From contig NZ_CP132957.1 of assembly GCF_030863805.1 (NCBI RefSeq), positions 1,302,001 to 1,366,000 on the forward strand: a stretch of 64,000 nucleotides of DNA, in the 5' to 3' direction. The notes below the pieces were generated by a model that saw only the letters and a program-made list of their open reading frames with translations, was not told where the DNA came from and did no database searches. The DNA is from Kineothrix sp. MB12-C1. Lineage in GTDB: Bacteria > Bacillota > Clostridia > Lachnospirales > Lachnospiraceae. The stretch's first letter is position 1. Each line of letters begins with the position of its first letter. Positions 19,941-26,921 of the stretch are shown one piece after another. The position numbers and the translations under genes are program-made.

Positions 19941-21575
19941 TTATAGCGGTATATTTCCATGCTTTTTGTATGGGCTCTCTACCGATTTATTTCTAAGTGC
20001 CTTTAAAGCCTTAAGGATCTTCTCCCTTGTCTCTTCCGGCTTGATCACTTCATTCACAAAACCTCTGGACGCTGCCACGTAAGGATTCAAGAAACGATCT
20101 TCATACTCCTGCTTACACTGTGCACGCATTGCCTGGGAATCTTCCGCTTCTTTAATCTTTCTCTTAAACGCAATATTTACCGCTCCGTCACCACCCATAA
20201 CAGCTATTTCTGCAATTGGCCATGCAAATACCATATCTGCGCCCATCTCCTTGGAGTTCATCGCTATGTACGCTCCACCATAAGCTTTTCTCATAATGAG
20301 TGAAATCTTCGGAACTGTCGCTTCCGAATAAGCGTACAACACCTTCGCTCCATGCCTTATAATCCCATTATGCTCTTGTGCCGTTCCCGGTAAGAAGGCA
20401 GGAACATCTACAAGGGTTACGATCGGAATATTGAAACAGTCACAGAAGCGGATAAAACGTGCTAATTTATCAGAAGCATGATAGTCCAGGGAACCTCCCA
20501 TTACATTCGGTTGATTTCCTACAAGGCCTACTACTTCACCGTCCATACGAGCCCAGCCAACCACAACATTTGGCGCGAACTCCTTTTGTACCTCGAAGAA
20601 GCTTCCCTCATCAATGATACACTCCATCACTTCCTTCACATCATAGGCACGTCTGGAATTATCCGGTACAATATTTCTTATGCGACAGGGTTCTTCTTTC
20701 CCTTTCTGGGATAAGAACTTGCTCAGACCTCCTACTTTCTCCATTACCTTATTTACACTCAGCAGAACTGAAGGCTTCTCTTTAATGTTTTTTACCATTG
20801 GAGCCTTTTCCTTATTATTGGCCGGAAGGTAGGAAAGAAGCTTTCTCACTCCCATAAGGCACTCTGCCTCTGAGGAATAAGTAAAATGGGATACACCGCT
20901 CTTCTTCGCATGTACTTCCGCACCACCGAGCTCCTCCACGGATACTTCTTCATTGATTACTGTCTTTACCACGTTAGGCCCGGTAATAAACATCTTAGAG
21001 ATATCTTTTACCATGAAAATAAAGTCACAGATTGCAGGTGCATAGCATGCTCCGCCTGAACAGGGTCCTAAAATAACAGAAATCTGAGGAATTACTCCGG
21101 ACGCTTTCGTATGGCGCAAGAACATGCCGCTATATCCGCTCAAGGAATCAATCCCTTCCTCAATTCTCGCACCGCCGCTATCGTTGATGCAGATAAGAGG
21201 TGCCTTCATATCCATCGCCATATCCTGAATACGGCAAATCTTATAGGAATGATACTCTCCCAAAGTTCCTCCGATTACTGTGAAATCTTCGCTGGCAACA
21301 AATACAAGACGGCCGCCAATTTCTCCATAGCCTGTTACCACGCCATCGCCCGGGACACGTTTTTTGTCCAGGTCGAAATCATCGATTCTCGATTCCACGA
21401 AACCATCTACCTCTACGAAGGTCTCTGGGTCCATCAGTACTTCTATTCTTTCCCTCGCTGTCATCTTGCCGCCTTGGTGTTGCTTTTCAATTTTAGCCAA
21501 TCCACCGCCCAGCGCGGCCTTTTCTCTGCGTCCATCTAGATCTTTTATCGCTTCATCCCAAGTTTTATTTGCCAT
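19941..21575 (-). CDS. Biotin-dependent acyl-CoA carboxyltransferase subunit
   Basis: A 544-residue carboxyltransferase of the propionyl-CoA carboxylase beta / methylmalonyl-CoA decarboxylase alpha type. It moves the carboxyl group between biotin and an acyl-CoA. Two crotonase-like halves are visible: the N-half with ICINDSGGARIEEG and GPCSGGACYAP (oxyanion region), and the C-half with VDVPAFLPGTAQEHNGIIRHGAK and RKAYGGAYIAMNS. No biotin carrier, biotin carboxylase or membrane decarboxylase subunit is adjacent, so direction (carboxylation or sodium-pumping decarboxylation) is open. AAAGGAG precedes the ATG, and a promoter lies at 21711-21738. Confidence 0.88.
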   Translation of the reverse strand: MANKTWDEAIKDLDGRREKAALGGGLAKIEKQHQGGKMTARERIEVLMDPETFVEVDGFVESRIDDFDLDKKRVPGDGVVTGYGEIGGRLVFVASEDFTVIGGTLGEYHSYKICRIQDMAMDMKAPLICINDSGGARIEEGIDSLSGYSGMFLRHTKASGVIPQISVILGPCSGGACYAPAICDFIFMVKDISKMFITGPNVVKTVINEEVSVEELGGAEVHAKKSGVSHFTYSSEAECLMGVRKLLSYLPANNKEKAPMVKNIKEKPSVLLSVNKVMEKVGGLSKFLSQKGKEEPCRIRNIVPDNSRRAYDVKEVMECIIDEGSFFEVQKEFAPNVVVGWARMDGEVVGLVGNQPNVMGGSLDYHASDKLARFIRFCDCFNIPIVTLVDVPAFLPGTAQEHNGIIRHGAKVLYAYSEATVPKISLIMRKAYGGAYIAMNSKEMGADMVFAWPIAEIAVMGGDGAVNIAFKRKIKEAEDSQAMRAQCKQEYEDRFLNPYVAASRGFVNEVIKPEETREKILKALKALRNKSVESPYKKHGNIPL

Positions 21576-21609
21576 TTAAACAATACTCCTTTTTGGTTGC
21601 TTTTCTACG

Positions 21610-21652
21610 TCTTCTTACGGCCCACGCAGTAAATGCTCAGGCCTACTGAATA
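21610..21652 (-). repeat. Dispersed hairpin repeat, copy C
   Basis: Minus-strand core GATAACTATTCAGTAGGCC then TGAGCATTTACTGCGTGGGCC. Compared with copy B, the outer pair GGTC/GACC has become GGCC/GGCC, a change on both sides of the stem that keeps pairing. It lies in the leader of the carboxyltransferase gene. Confidence 0.65.
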
Positions 21653-21710
21653 GTTATCTTTGACTTTCATTTGATTTTATAATATTTTGAATATCAAAGT
21701 ATTTAAAGTT

Positions 21711-21738
21711 ATTATAGCATTGTTTTTTATTTTTTCAA
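21711..21738 (-). promoter_or_regulatory. Sigma-A promoter for the carboxyltransferase gene
   Basis: TTGAAA (21733-21738), 16-base spacer, TATAAT (21711-21716) on the minus strand, about 135 bases before the start codon. Confidence 0.7.
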
Positions 21739-21821
21739 GAACTTTTTTGTTTGATTTTCAAAGTTTTTATTTTCAGCTTTATTTAAATACCTCCTTAACA
21801 ACTTATTTTAAAGATTGAGAT

Positions 21822-21906
21822 AGTATAATATCTTAACGGTATTATACTGCGCCGAGCAAAGCGAGTGTGCAAAAAGCATACCGTGGCCGCTTGCGGCTAA
21901 GGTATA
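21822..21906. repeat. Composite hairpin DNA downstream of glf
   Basis: Two hairpins: AGTATAATA-N9-TATTATACT (21822-21848, perfect 9-bp stem), and ATACC-GTG-GCCGC-TT-GCGGC-TAA-GGTAT (21879-21906, two-part stem). The block GCCGAGCAAAGCGAGTGTGC lies between them. This looks like a small repeat element rather than coding DNA. Confidence 0.55.
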
Positions 21907-21930
21907 AACATATTATTTGAGCGTACTAAA

Positions 21931-21978
21931 ATAGTAAAAGGATAATTATCAGAAATTTACACTTCCAATAATTATCCT
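21931..21978 (-). terminator. Probable terminator after glf
   Basis: A perfect 11-bp inverted repeat AGGATAATTAT / ATAATTATCCT with an 18-base loop begins 15 bases past the glf stop and is followed on the minus strand by TTTACTATTTT. The long loop and interrupted T-run make it weaker than the others here. Confidence 0.55.
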
Positions 21979-21993
21979 CTTATAATCAGCAAC

Positions 21994-23121
21994 TCACTCT
22001 TCGCTGCCTTCTCTCTGTTCCTTAACCATAATAAGCGCCTGAGCAATCACTTTATCCATATCATAGTATTTATATTGTCCCAGACGGCCGCCGAATAAGA
22101 TATTCTTCTCTTGTCTGGCCAGCTCTTCATATCTTTTGAATAATGCATCATTACGCTCATCATTCACCGGATAATATGGTTCATCCCCCGGCTGCCATTC
22201 GGCAGGATACTCCTTAGTAATAACCGTTCCCGGCTGAGATCCGAACTCAAAATGTTTGTGTTCAATAATTCTCGTATAAGGAACTTCACGCTCTGTATAA
22301 TTCACCACCGCATTGCCCTGATAATTATCACACTCTGGTAGCTGCTCTTCTTCAAAACGAAGGGAACGGTATTCTAAGGTTCCCAGCTTATAATCGAAAT
22401 ACTCATCAATCATTCCCGTGTATAGCACCTTATTGAAGGTAATTTCCTTCGTCTCTTCATTCGCCTTTATAAATTCCCTATATTCTGTGCCGGTGCGAGT
22501 ATCAACTCCTTCTAGAAGCTTTTCCACAATCGATGTATAACCGTCTATCGGTATTCCCTGATATAAATCATTGAAATAATTATTATCAAAGGTAAATCTG
22601 AGCGGAAGACGCTTAATAATAAACGCCGGAAGTTCAGTACACGGTTTGCCCCATTGCTTCTCGGTATAGCCTTTAATCAACTTCTCATATACATCGGTTC
22701 CCACTAAAGACAGCGCTTGTTCTTCCAGATTCTTAGGATCTGTAATGTGCAGATCAGCAATCTGAGATGCGATCTTCCCCTTCGCCTCTGCAGGAGTCTT
22801 CACGTTCCACATCCGGCTAAACGTATTCATGTTGAAAGGGAGATTATAAAGTTCCTCCTTGTACACGGCAACCGGCGAATTCACGAATCTATTGAACGTG
22901 GCATATTGATTGATATAATTCCATATCTCCTGATTAGAAGTATGGAAAATATGTGCTCCATATTTATGGATATTAATTCCTAACACTTCCTCAGTATAGA
23001 TGTTACCCGCAATATGCTCTCTTTTATCGATAACCAGACATTTTTTCCCTTGCTTATTCATCTCACAGGCAAACACTGCGCCAAATAATCCCGCGCCTAC
23101 TACCAAATAATCATAGTGCAT
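21994..23121 (-). CDS. glf: UDP-galactopyranose mutase
   Basis: A flavoprotein that converts UDP-galactopyranose to UDP-galactofuranose for surface polysaccharides. The N-terminus has the FAD-binding VVGAGLFGAVFACE motif (about residues 6-19) and the family motifs NIYTEEVLGINIHKYGAHIF and GYTEKQWG. I place the start at ATG 23119-23121 (375 residues, MHYDYLVVGAG). AGGAGA lies seven bases before it; the upstream in-frame start would add 17 residues unrelated to the family. It is 87 bases downstream of a small HTH gene, which may regulate it. Confidence 0.93.
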   Translation of the reverse strand: MHYDYLVVGAGLFGAVFACEMNKQGKKCLVIDKREHIAGNIYTEEVLGINIHKYGAHIFHTSNQEIWNYINQYATFNRFVNSPVAVYKEELYNLPFNMNTFSRMWNVKTPAEAKGKIASQIADLHITDPKNLEEQALSLVGTDVYEKLIKGYTEKQWGKPCTELPAFIIKRLPLRFTFDNNYFNDLYQGIPIDGYTSIVEKLLEGVDTRTGTEYREFIKANEETKEITFNKVLYTGMIDEYFDYKLGTLEYRSLRFEEEQLPECDNYQGNAVVNYTEREVPYTRIIEHKHFEFGSQPGTVITKEYPAEWQPGDEPYYPVNDERNDALFKRYEELARQEKNILFGGRLGQYKYYDMDKVIAQALIMVKEQREGSEE

Positions 23122-23179
23122 GAATATATCTCCTCTTTTGTCACTATTCAGCCTACGGCTTCCTAGCAACAATTTATTC

Positions 23180-23206
23180 GTAACTGTTCAATACCTTCAC
23201 AGTTAC
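23180..23206. repeat. GTAACTGT-type hairpin between HTH gene and glf
   Basis: Perfect 8-bp stem GTAACTGT...ACAGTTAC with an 11-base loop, beginning two bases beyond the HTH gene stop codon. It is closely similar to 17174-17200 and related to 1236-1251. No T-run follows, so read-through into glf is likely. Confidence 0.6.
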
Positions 23207-23208
23207 AT

Positions 23209-23547
23209 TTATTCTTTTATCTGATATTTTTCCAACTGTACATAGTCTTCCATCAAATCGAGAACTTTCTTTCTTCCTGTTTTATTCAATTTTACATAAT
23301 ACTGCATTACGCGATTCTCCAGAATCTTCTCGCCGAGAACAGCGCCTCTTTCCAGTGAAGAAAAATCGACCGGATTCAGATTCAGCTTATCGCACATCTT
23401 AATAACGGTTCCATATGCCATTCCTTCAATTCCCCTGTCCAATGCTGTTACTAATGTACTGTATGGAATCTGCATTTCAATTGCAAACTGACGTACACTT
23501 TTGTATTGTGATAAAATTTCCTTCTTCAAAATTTCTGCCTTTACCAT
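23209..23547 (-). CDS. Small helix-turn-helix (XRE-like) regulator
   Basis: A 112-residue protein from ATG 23545-23547 (MVKAEILKKEILSQYKSVRQF), with AGGAGGG upstream. Residues about 15-65 form a lambda-repressor-type helix-turn-helix (SVRQFAIEMQIPYSTLVTALDRG). The C-terminal part is helical (about 75-112; RKKVLDLMEDYVQLEKY) and may dimerise. An upstream in-frame start at 23634 lacks a ribosome binding site and adds a Cys-rich, unlikely leader. Its target is not known; glf directly downstream and its own promoter are candidates. Confidence 0.75.
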   Translation of the reverse strand: MVKAEILKKEILSQYKSVRQFAIEMQIPYSTLVTALDRGIEGMAYGTVIKMCDKLNLNPVDFSSLERGAVLGEKILENRVMQYYVKLNKTGRKKVLDLMEDYVQLEKYQIKE

Positions 23548-23626
23548 AATCTCTTCACCCTCCTGTCCGCTACTAAAATATAAGCAGCACTCATTAACTT
23601 GTTCTCCATTTCTGTCTCTTTCGAGC

Positions 23627-23640
23627 GCATACATGTATAC
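23627..23640. promoter_or_regulatory. Operator-like palindrome before the HTH gene
   Basis: GCATACATGTATAC has a perfect 10-bp core ATACATGTAT. It lies 20-40 bases downstream of a TATAAT -10 element (minus strand, 23661-23666), close to the expected start of transcription. This position suits autoregulation. The -35 region (ATGGCA with a 17-base spacer) is weak. Confidence 0.4.
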
Positions 23641-23932
23641 ACTCTGTTTAGATTTTCTATATTATAACATATATACGTTTTTTTGCCATCGGTTTTCAAA
23701 ATATATTATAAAAATTTAATAATTGATGGCCATCCACTCAGATCAACTCCCAGAGAACGCCTTCTTACATTTCCAGAAGTAATCAGCCTTCCCTAGGAGT
23801 CCATAGAAGTGAAATATTGATGTGTGAAACGTACAAACACATAGAAATGTTTGTGATTTTGTAATTATATATATCTTATAAAATATTGGTCTAAGCGTCA
23901 AGCGTTTATACTTAATTGGAATAAAATTCATG

Positions 23933-23958
23933 AAAAATATTCCGTACGGAATATTTTT
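23933..23958. other. Perfect 26-bp palindrome in the 23667-24307 spacer
   Basis: AAAAATATTCCG followed by its exact complement, centred at 23945/23946, with A and T runs outside. It would act as a hairpin terminator in either direction. The rest of this roughly 640-base gene-free stretch is AT-rich. It also holds CCATAT-GCTGT-ATATGG (about 23976-23992) and the hairpin at 24115-24146. I see no supported gene in it. Confidence 0.5.
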
Positions 23959-24114
23959 ACTATATTAAATATATCCATATGCTGTATATGGTTATATTTT
24001 CTCTTTTAGACTATTTTATGCAATTTAAAAATATCTTTTAAAATTCTGTACGGATAATTCGAAAAGATGTTTTTACGATTTTTAAACTTTATTATTCTTC
24101 TTATATTCGGAAAA

Positions 24115-24146
24115 TTCGTCCCTGATTTATTAAGGACGAACTTTTT
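24115..24146 (+). terminator. Orphan terminator-like hairpin upstream of the IS
   Basis: TTCGTCC and GGACGAA pair around a 12-base loop, followed by CTTTTT on the plus strand. No plus-strand gene precedes it nearby, so it may belong to a lost gene or a small RNA. Confidence 0.4.
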
Positions 24147-24307
24147 AGCTAGCAGGATATGCGGTATCGAAGTATCAGATTCGTAAAACGAAACAGTTAT
24201 ATGTACTTTTTTCAATGGGGTAAATTAGAATGTTATCAGAGCGATTGATTGTTGTACAGAATACCGGCTATTGATTTGCAGCCAGAGTATACATACAAAC
24301 GTAAGTT

Positions 24308-25677
24308 TCCGGATAACGTATAATTAATTTCGCACTTTTAATTTCATAAAAATAGACATGGTCTATAGCCGTTTGGTAGAATTAAGTTACCACACAAAAA
24401 TCTCACAAAGGAGGCTATTACCATGTCTGATAACATTATACAATTGAATGAGGACTTAATAAAGCACGATTTAAAGAATCTTGTCCGTAGCAGTGTAGAA
24501 GAAACATTGAATGCTCTGCTTGACAAAGAGGCTGATGAGCTTGTGAATGCCCAGAAATATGAGCGTTCTTCCAATCGGCAGGGTTACCGTTCCGGCCATT
24601 ATAAGCGGAACTTCCAGACCACTTCCGGAGAAGTGGAACTTAATGTTCCAAAGCTTAAGGGGGTTCCTTTTGAAACTGCTATCATCGAACGTTACCGCCG
24701 CAGGGAATCTTCTGTGGAGGAGGCCTTGATCGAAATGTATCTGGCGGGTGTTTCCGTACGCCGTGTAGAAGATATCACAGAAGCACTGTGGGGAACCAAG
24801 GTTTCTCCGGGAACCATCAGCAACCTCAACAAGAAAGCTTATGAACACATTGAAACATGGCGTTCAAGACCTCTATCCGGTACTTATCCCTATGTCTACG
24901 TGGACGGGGTATATCTCAAGCGCAGTTGGGGCGGTGAAATTCAGAACGCATCCATCCTTGTGGCAATCGGTGTCAGCATGGACGGCTGCCGTGAGATCAT
25001 TGGTGCAGCCGAAGGCATGAAAGAGGATAAGGAGAGCTGGAGGTCTTTCTTTGTATGGCTGAAAAAACGTGGTCTTACAGGCGTTCGCCTCATCATCGGT
25101 GACAAAAGTCTTGGAATGCTTGAAACGATCCCGGAAGTATTTCCAGATGCCCATTATCAGCGTTGCACGGTACATTTTTATCGAAACATTTTTTCTGTGA
25201 TTCCACGCAATAAAATGAAAGCGGTTTCCATGATGCTCAAAGCGATTCATGGGCAGGAAAGCAAAGCGACTGCTCTTGAAAAGGCGCAGCAGGTGGCTGC
25301 AAAACTCATAGAAATGAAGCTCTCAAAAGCAGCAAAAAAACTTCAGGATGGAATCGAAGAAACACTAACCTATATGGATTTTCCTACTCAGCACTGGACC
25401 AGAATTCGGACAAACAATACGATTGAGCGGCTAAACCGGGAAATCAAACGTAGGACCAAAGCCATCGGTGCTTTCCCGGACGGACAAAGTGCCCTGATGC
25501 TTGTATGTGCCAGACTGCGTCATGTAGCCGGAACGGTGTGGGGGACACGATGCTATATGAACATGGATCATCTCAATCACCTGGCTGATGATCCGCTGTC
25601 TGATAACATAGCCGGTTAACTACTGGTTGCTAAACGGTAGAAATAAAATTTGCGAAAAAATCTTGACACTATCTGGA
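24308..25677 (+). mobile_element. IS256-family insertion sequence
   Basis: About 1370 bases holding one full-length transposase gene. The ends form an imperfect inverted repeat. Reading inward, TCCGGATAACGTAT on the left and TCCAGATAGTGTCA on the right agree at most positions, and both continue to TTTCGCA (24328-24334 and 25651-25657) and an ATTTC word. No convincing 8-9 bp target duplication is visible just outside these ends, so the exact borders may be off by a few bases. TTGACA at 25664-25669 points outward from the right end. Confidence 0.75.
24423..25619 (+). CDS. IS256-family transposase (mutator type)
   Basis: A 398-residue DDE transposase, normal length for IS256 relatives, so the element may be active. 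The acidic triad is visible as D161 (YVDGVYLK), D227 (IIGDKSLG) and E335 (NTIERLNRE). The family CxxH pair is at C248/H251. The N-terminal part (about 30-150) carries the KRNFQTTSGEVELNVPK and VSPGTISNLN segments that bind the ends. AAAGGAGG lies upstream of the ATG. Confidence 0.95.
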   Translation: MSDNIIQLNEDLIKHDLKNLVRSSVEETLNALLDKEADELVNAQKYERSSNRQGYRSGHYKRNFQTTSGEVELNVPKLKGVPFETAIIERYRRRESSVEEALIEMYLAGVSVRRVEDITEALWGTKVSPGTISNLNKKAYEHIETWRSRPLSGTYPYVYVDGVYLKRSWGGEIQNASILVAIGVSMDGCREIIGAAEGMKEDKESWRSFFVWLKKRGLTGVRLIIGDKSLGMLETIPEVFPDAHYQRCTVHFYRNIFSVIPRNKMKAVSMMLKAIHGQESKATALEKAQQVAAKLIEMKLSKAAKKLQDGIEETLTYMDFPTQHWTRIRTNNTIERLNREIKRRTKAIGAFPDGQSALMLVCARLRHVAGTVWGTRCYMNMDHLNHLADDPLSDNIAG

Positions 25678-25740
25678 TTTTATCCTTTTACCTCTTAATA
25701 GTTCACAAAAATATTTATCTACAATCACTTAATAAAGAAT

Positions 25741-25778
25741 ATCAAAAAAGGATAGAAAACATTAGTTTTCTATCCTTT
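25741..25778 (-). terminator. Intrinsic terminator ending the glycopolymer operon
   Basis: A perfect 14-bp stem AAAGGATAGAAAAC / GTTTTCTATCCTTT with loop ATTA. On the minus strand it continues into TTTTTTGATA. It lies 248 bases past the last minus-strand gene. The stem is symmetric but only the minus side has a good T-run. Confidence 0.85.
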
Positions 25779-25938
25779 ATAATAAGCTTATATAAAATAC
25801 ATTATTTCAAGGTTAACTCCGCGCTCATTCCCCTTTTACACACTATTAGCTAACACTTAAAATGAATTTTATATATAAGCTAACTACCTTTTTTTTCCAT
25901 TTCTTGTTCACAATTAGAATTATATAACATTTCTTTTA

Positions 25939-25977
25939 AAAAGTAAATACCTTTTTTCATTTTTTTTATTTACTTTT
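25939..25977. other. AT-rich hairpin in the 25779-26025 spacer
   Basis: AAAAGTAAATA and TATTTACTTTT form a perfect 11-bp stem around a T-rich loop. The rest of this 247-base spacer shows no gene. Confidence 0.4.
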
Positions 25978-26025
25978 CATATTTCTTTTATGAAATCATT
26001 AACTATGGGGAAAAATACACATCTT

Positions 26026-26388
26026 TTATATCGCTTCATCAATTGCATTCGATAAATTATGTAAAAACATTATAATATCTTTTTCCATTGATTCAGCTAT
26101 TCTGTTATCATCCTTACTCTTCACAGCCTCATTGAATCTCAGTATACTTTCATTTGCTTCCTCTTTTTCAATGCGTACTTTTCCTTCATTAATGAAATCC
26201 GCAGTTCCATTATATATCTGTATCAACCAATTAAGTCCATCCAGGCATTGCTTCATGAAGTCATCCGTATCAGGTTTTCGATTACCTCTTAGCTCTAATA
26301 CTAGCTCCTCCATTCCTATCGTCAACTTTACCAAATATTCCTTGCTTACCTGTAATGCTTCTTTTTGTTCTGCTCTCAATTGTTCCAT
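26026..26388 (-). CDS. Small helical protein of unknown function
   Basis: A 120-residue, acidic, all-helical protein (MEQLRAEQKEALQVSKEYL...). It has no signal peptide or membrane helix. Heptad-like leucines in the first 30 residues suggest a coiled coil, and the centre has the motif LDGLNWLIQIYN. It is preceded by AAAGGAT upstream of the ATG. It is the most downstream intact gene of the large minus-strand locus, separated from the next gene by a pseudogene stretch. Size and composition resemble flagellar export chaperones, but no specific match is recognised. Confidence 0.6.
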   Translation of the reverse strand: MEQLRAEQKEALQVSKEYLVKLTIGMEELVLELRGNRKPDTDDFMKQCLDGLNWLIQIYNGTADFINEGKVRIEKEEANESILRFNEAVKSKDDNRIAESMEKDIIMFLHNLSNAIDEAI

Positions 26389-26434
26389 AACCTTTTATCC
26401 TTTCATGTAAGTTTATAAGTAGTTTCATTAAGTA

Positions 26435-26897
26435 TCATAATAATGGCAAACCAGTATTCTCTCTCACTATTTGAAGATACTGAATTACTCTCTCATCCTC
26501 AGATGCATATACACTTAATTTGTCCAATAATTTAAGCCATAAAATATCTTGATAAATCTATCACATAAGGATTATATCTTGCAATAATATAATTTTCCAA
26601 TTCCATAAGTAATGAATTATTCATATCATTAGATTGATAAGGATTTTTATAACTCTTTGGAATATCCTTAACAATGCCATCCTTAGCAAAATAATATATA
26701 TTAGAACAGAATCAATTCGGAATTATATAATTAACATCATATTTCTGAGATATTTTTTCAAAGAATAAATCAACATAACCGTACCATAATCCCTTGGGTA
26801 AATTCATATAATTCACTAACTGCATATCATACAAGTCCATTATGAGATATTTAGCATTAGAGTTTAATAAAAGCTCTATCGTATCTTTTATTGTATC
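26435..26897 (-). pseudogene. Decayed surface-glycan gene remnants (DUF6270-like?)
   Basis: On the minus strand, 61 open codons (26897-26715; includes YLIMDLYDMQLVNYMNLPKG) run into an in-frame TGA at 26712-26714. A further 59 codons (to TAA at 26532-26534) continue the same style of protein, including NYIIARYNPYVIDLSRYF. Another short frame (about 26540-26438; LLDKLSVYASEDERVIQYLQ) reads like the C-terminus of a separate protein. None has a start signal. The phrase around YNPYVIDLSRYF recalls DUF6270-type proteins of Lachnospiraceae glycan loci, from memory only. The 533-base stretch 26389-26921 is otherwise empty. Confidence 0.6.
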
Positions 26898-26921
26898 TTA
26901 AGAATAATACAATCATCCATT

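Noticed and set aside
24006..24215. 69-codon minus-strand open frame in the spacer before the IS
   Set aside because: Starts with TTG, has no ribosome binding site, is very Lys/Ile-rich from AT-rich DNA, and spans the hairpin at 24115-24146.
23667..24307. Possible CRISPR array or small-RNA cluster in the AT-rich spacer
   Set aside because: Only isolated palindromes are present; there are no regularly spaced identical repeats.
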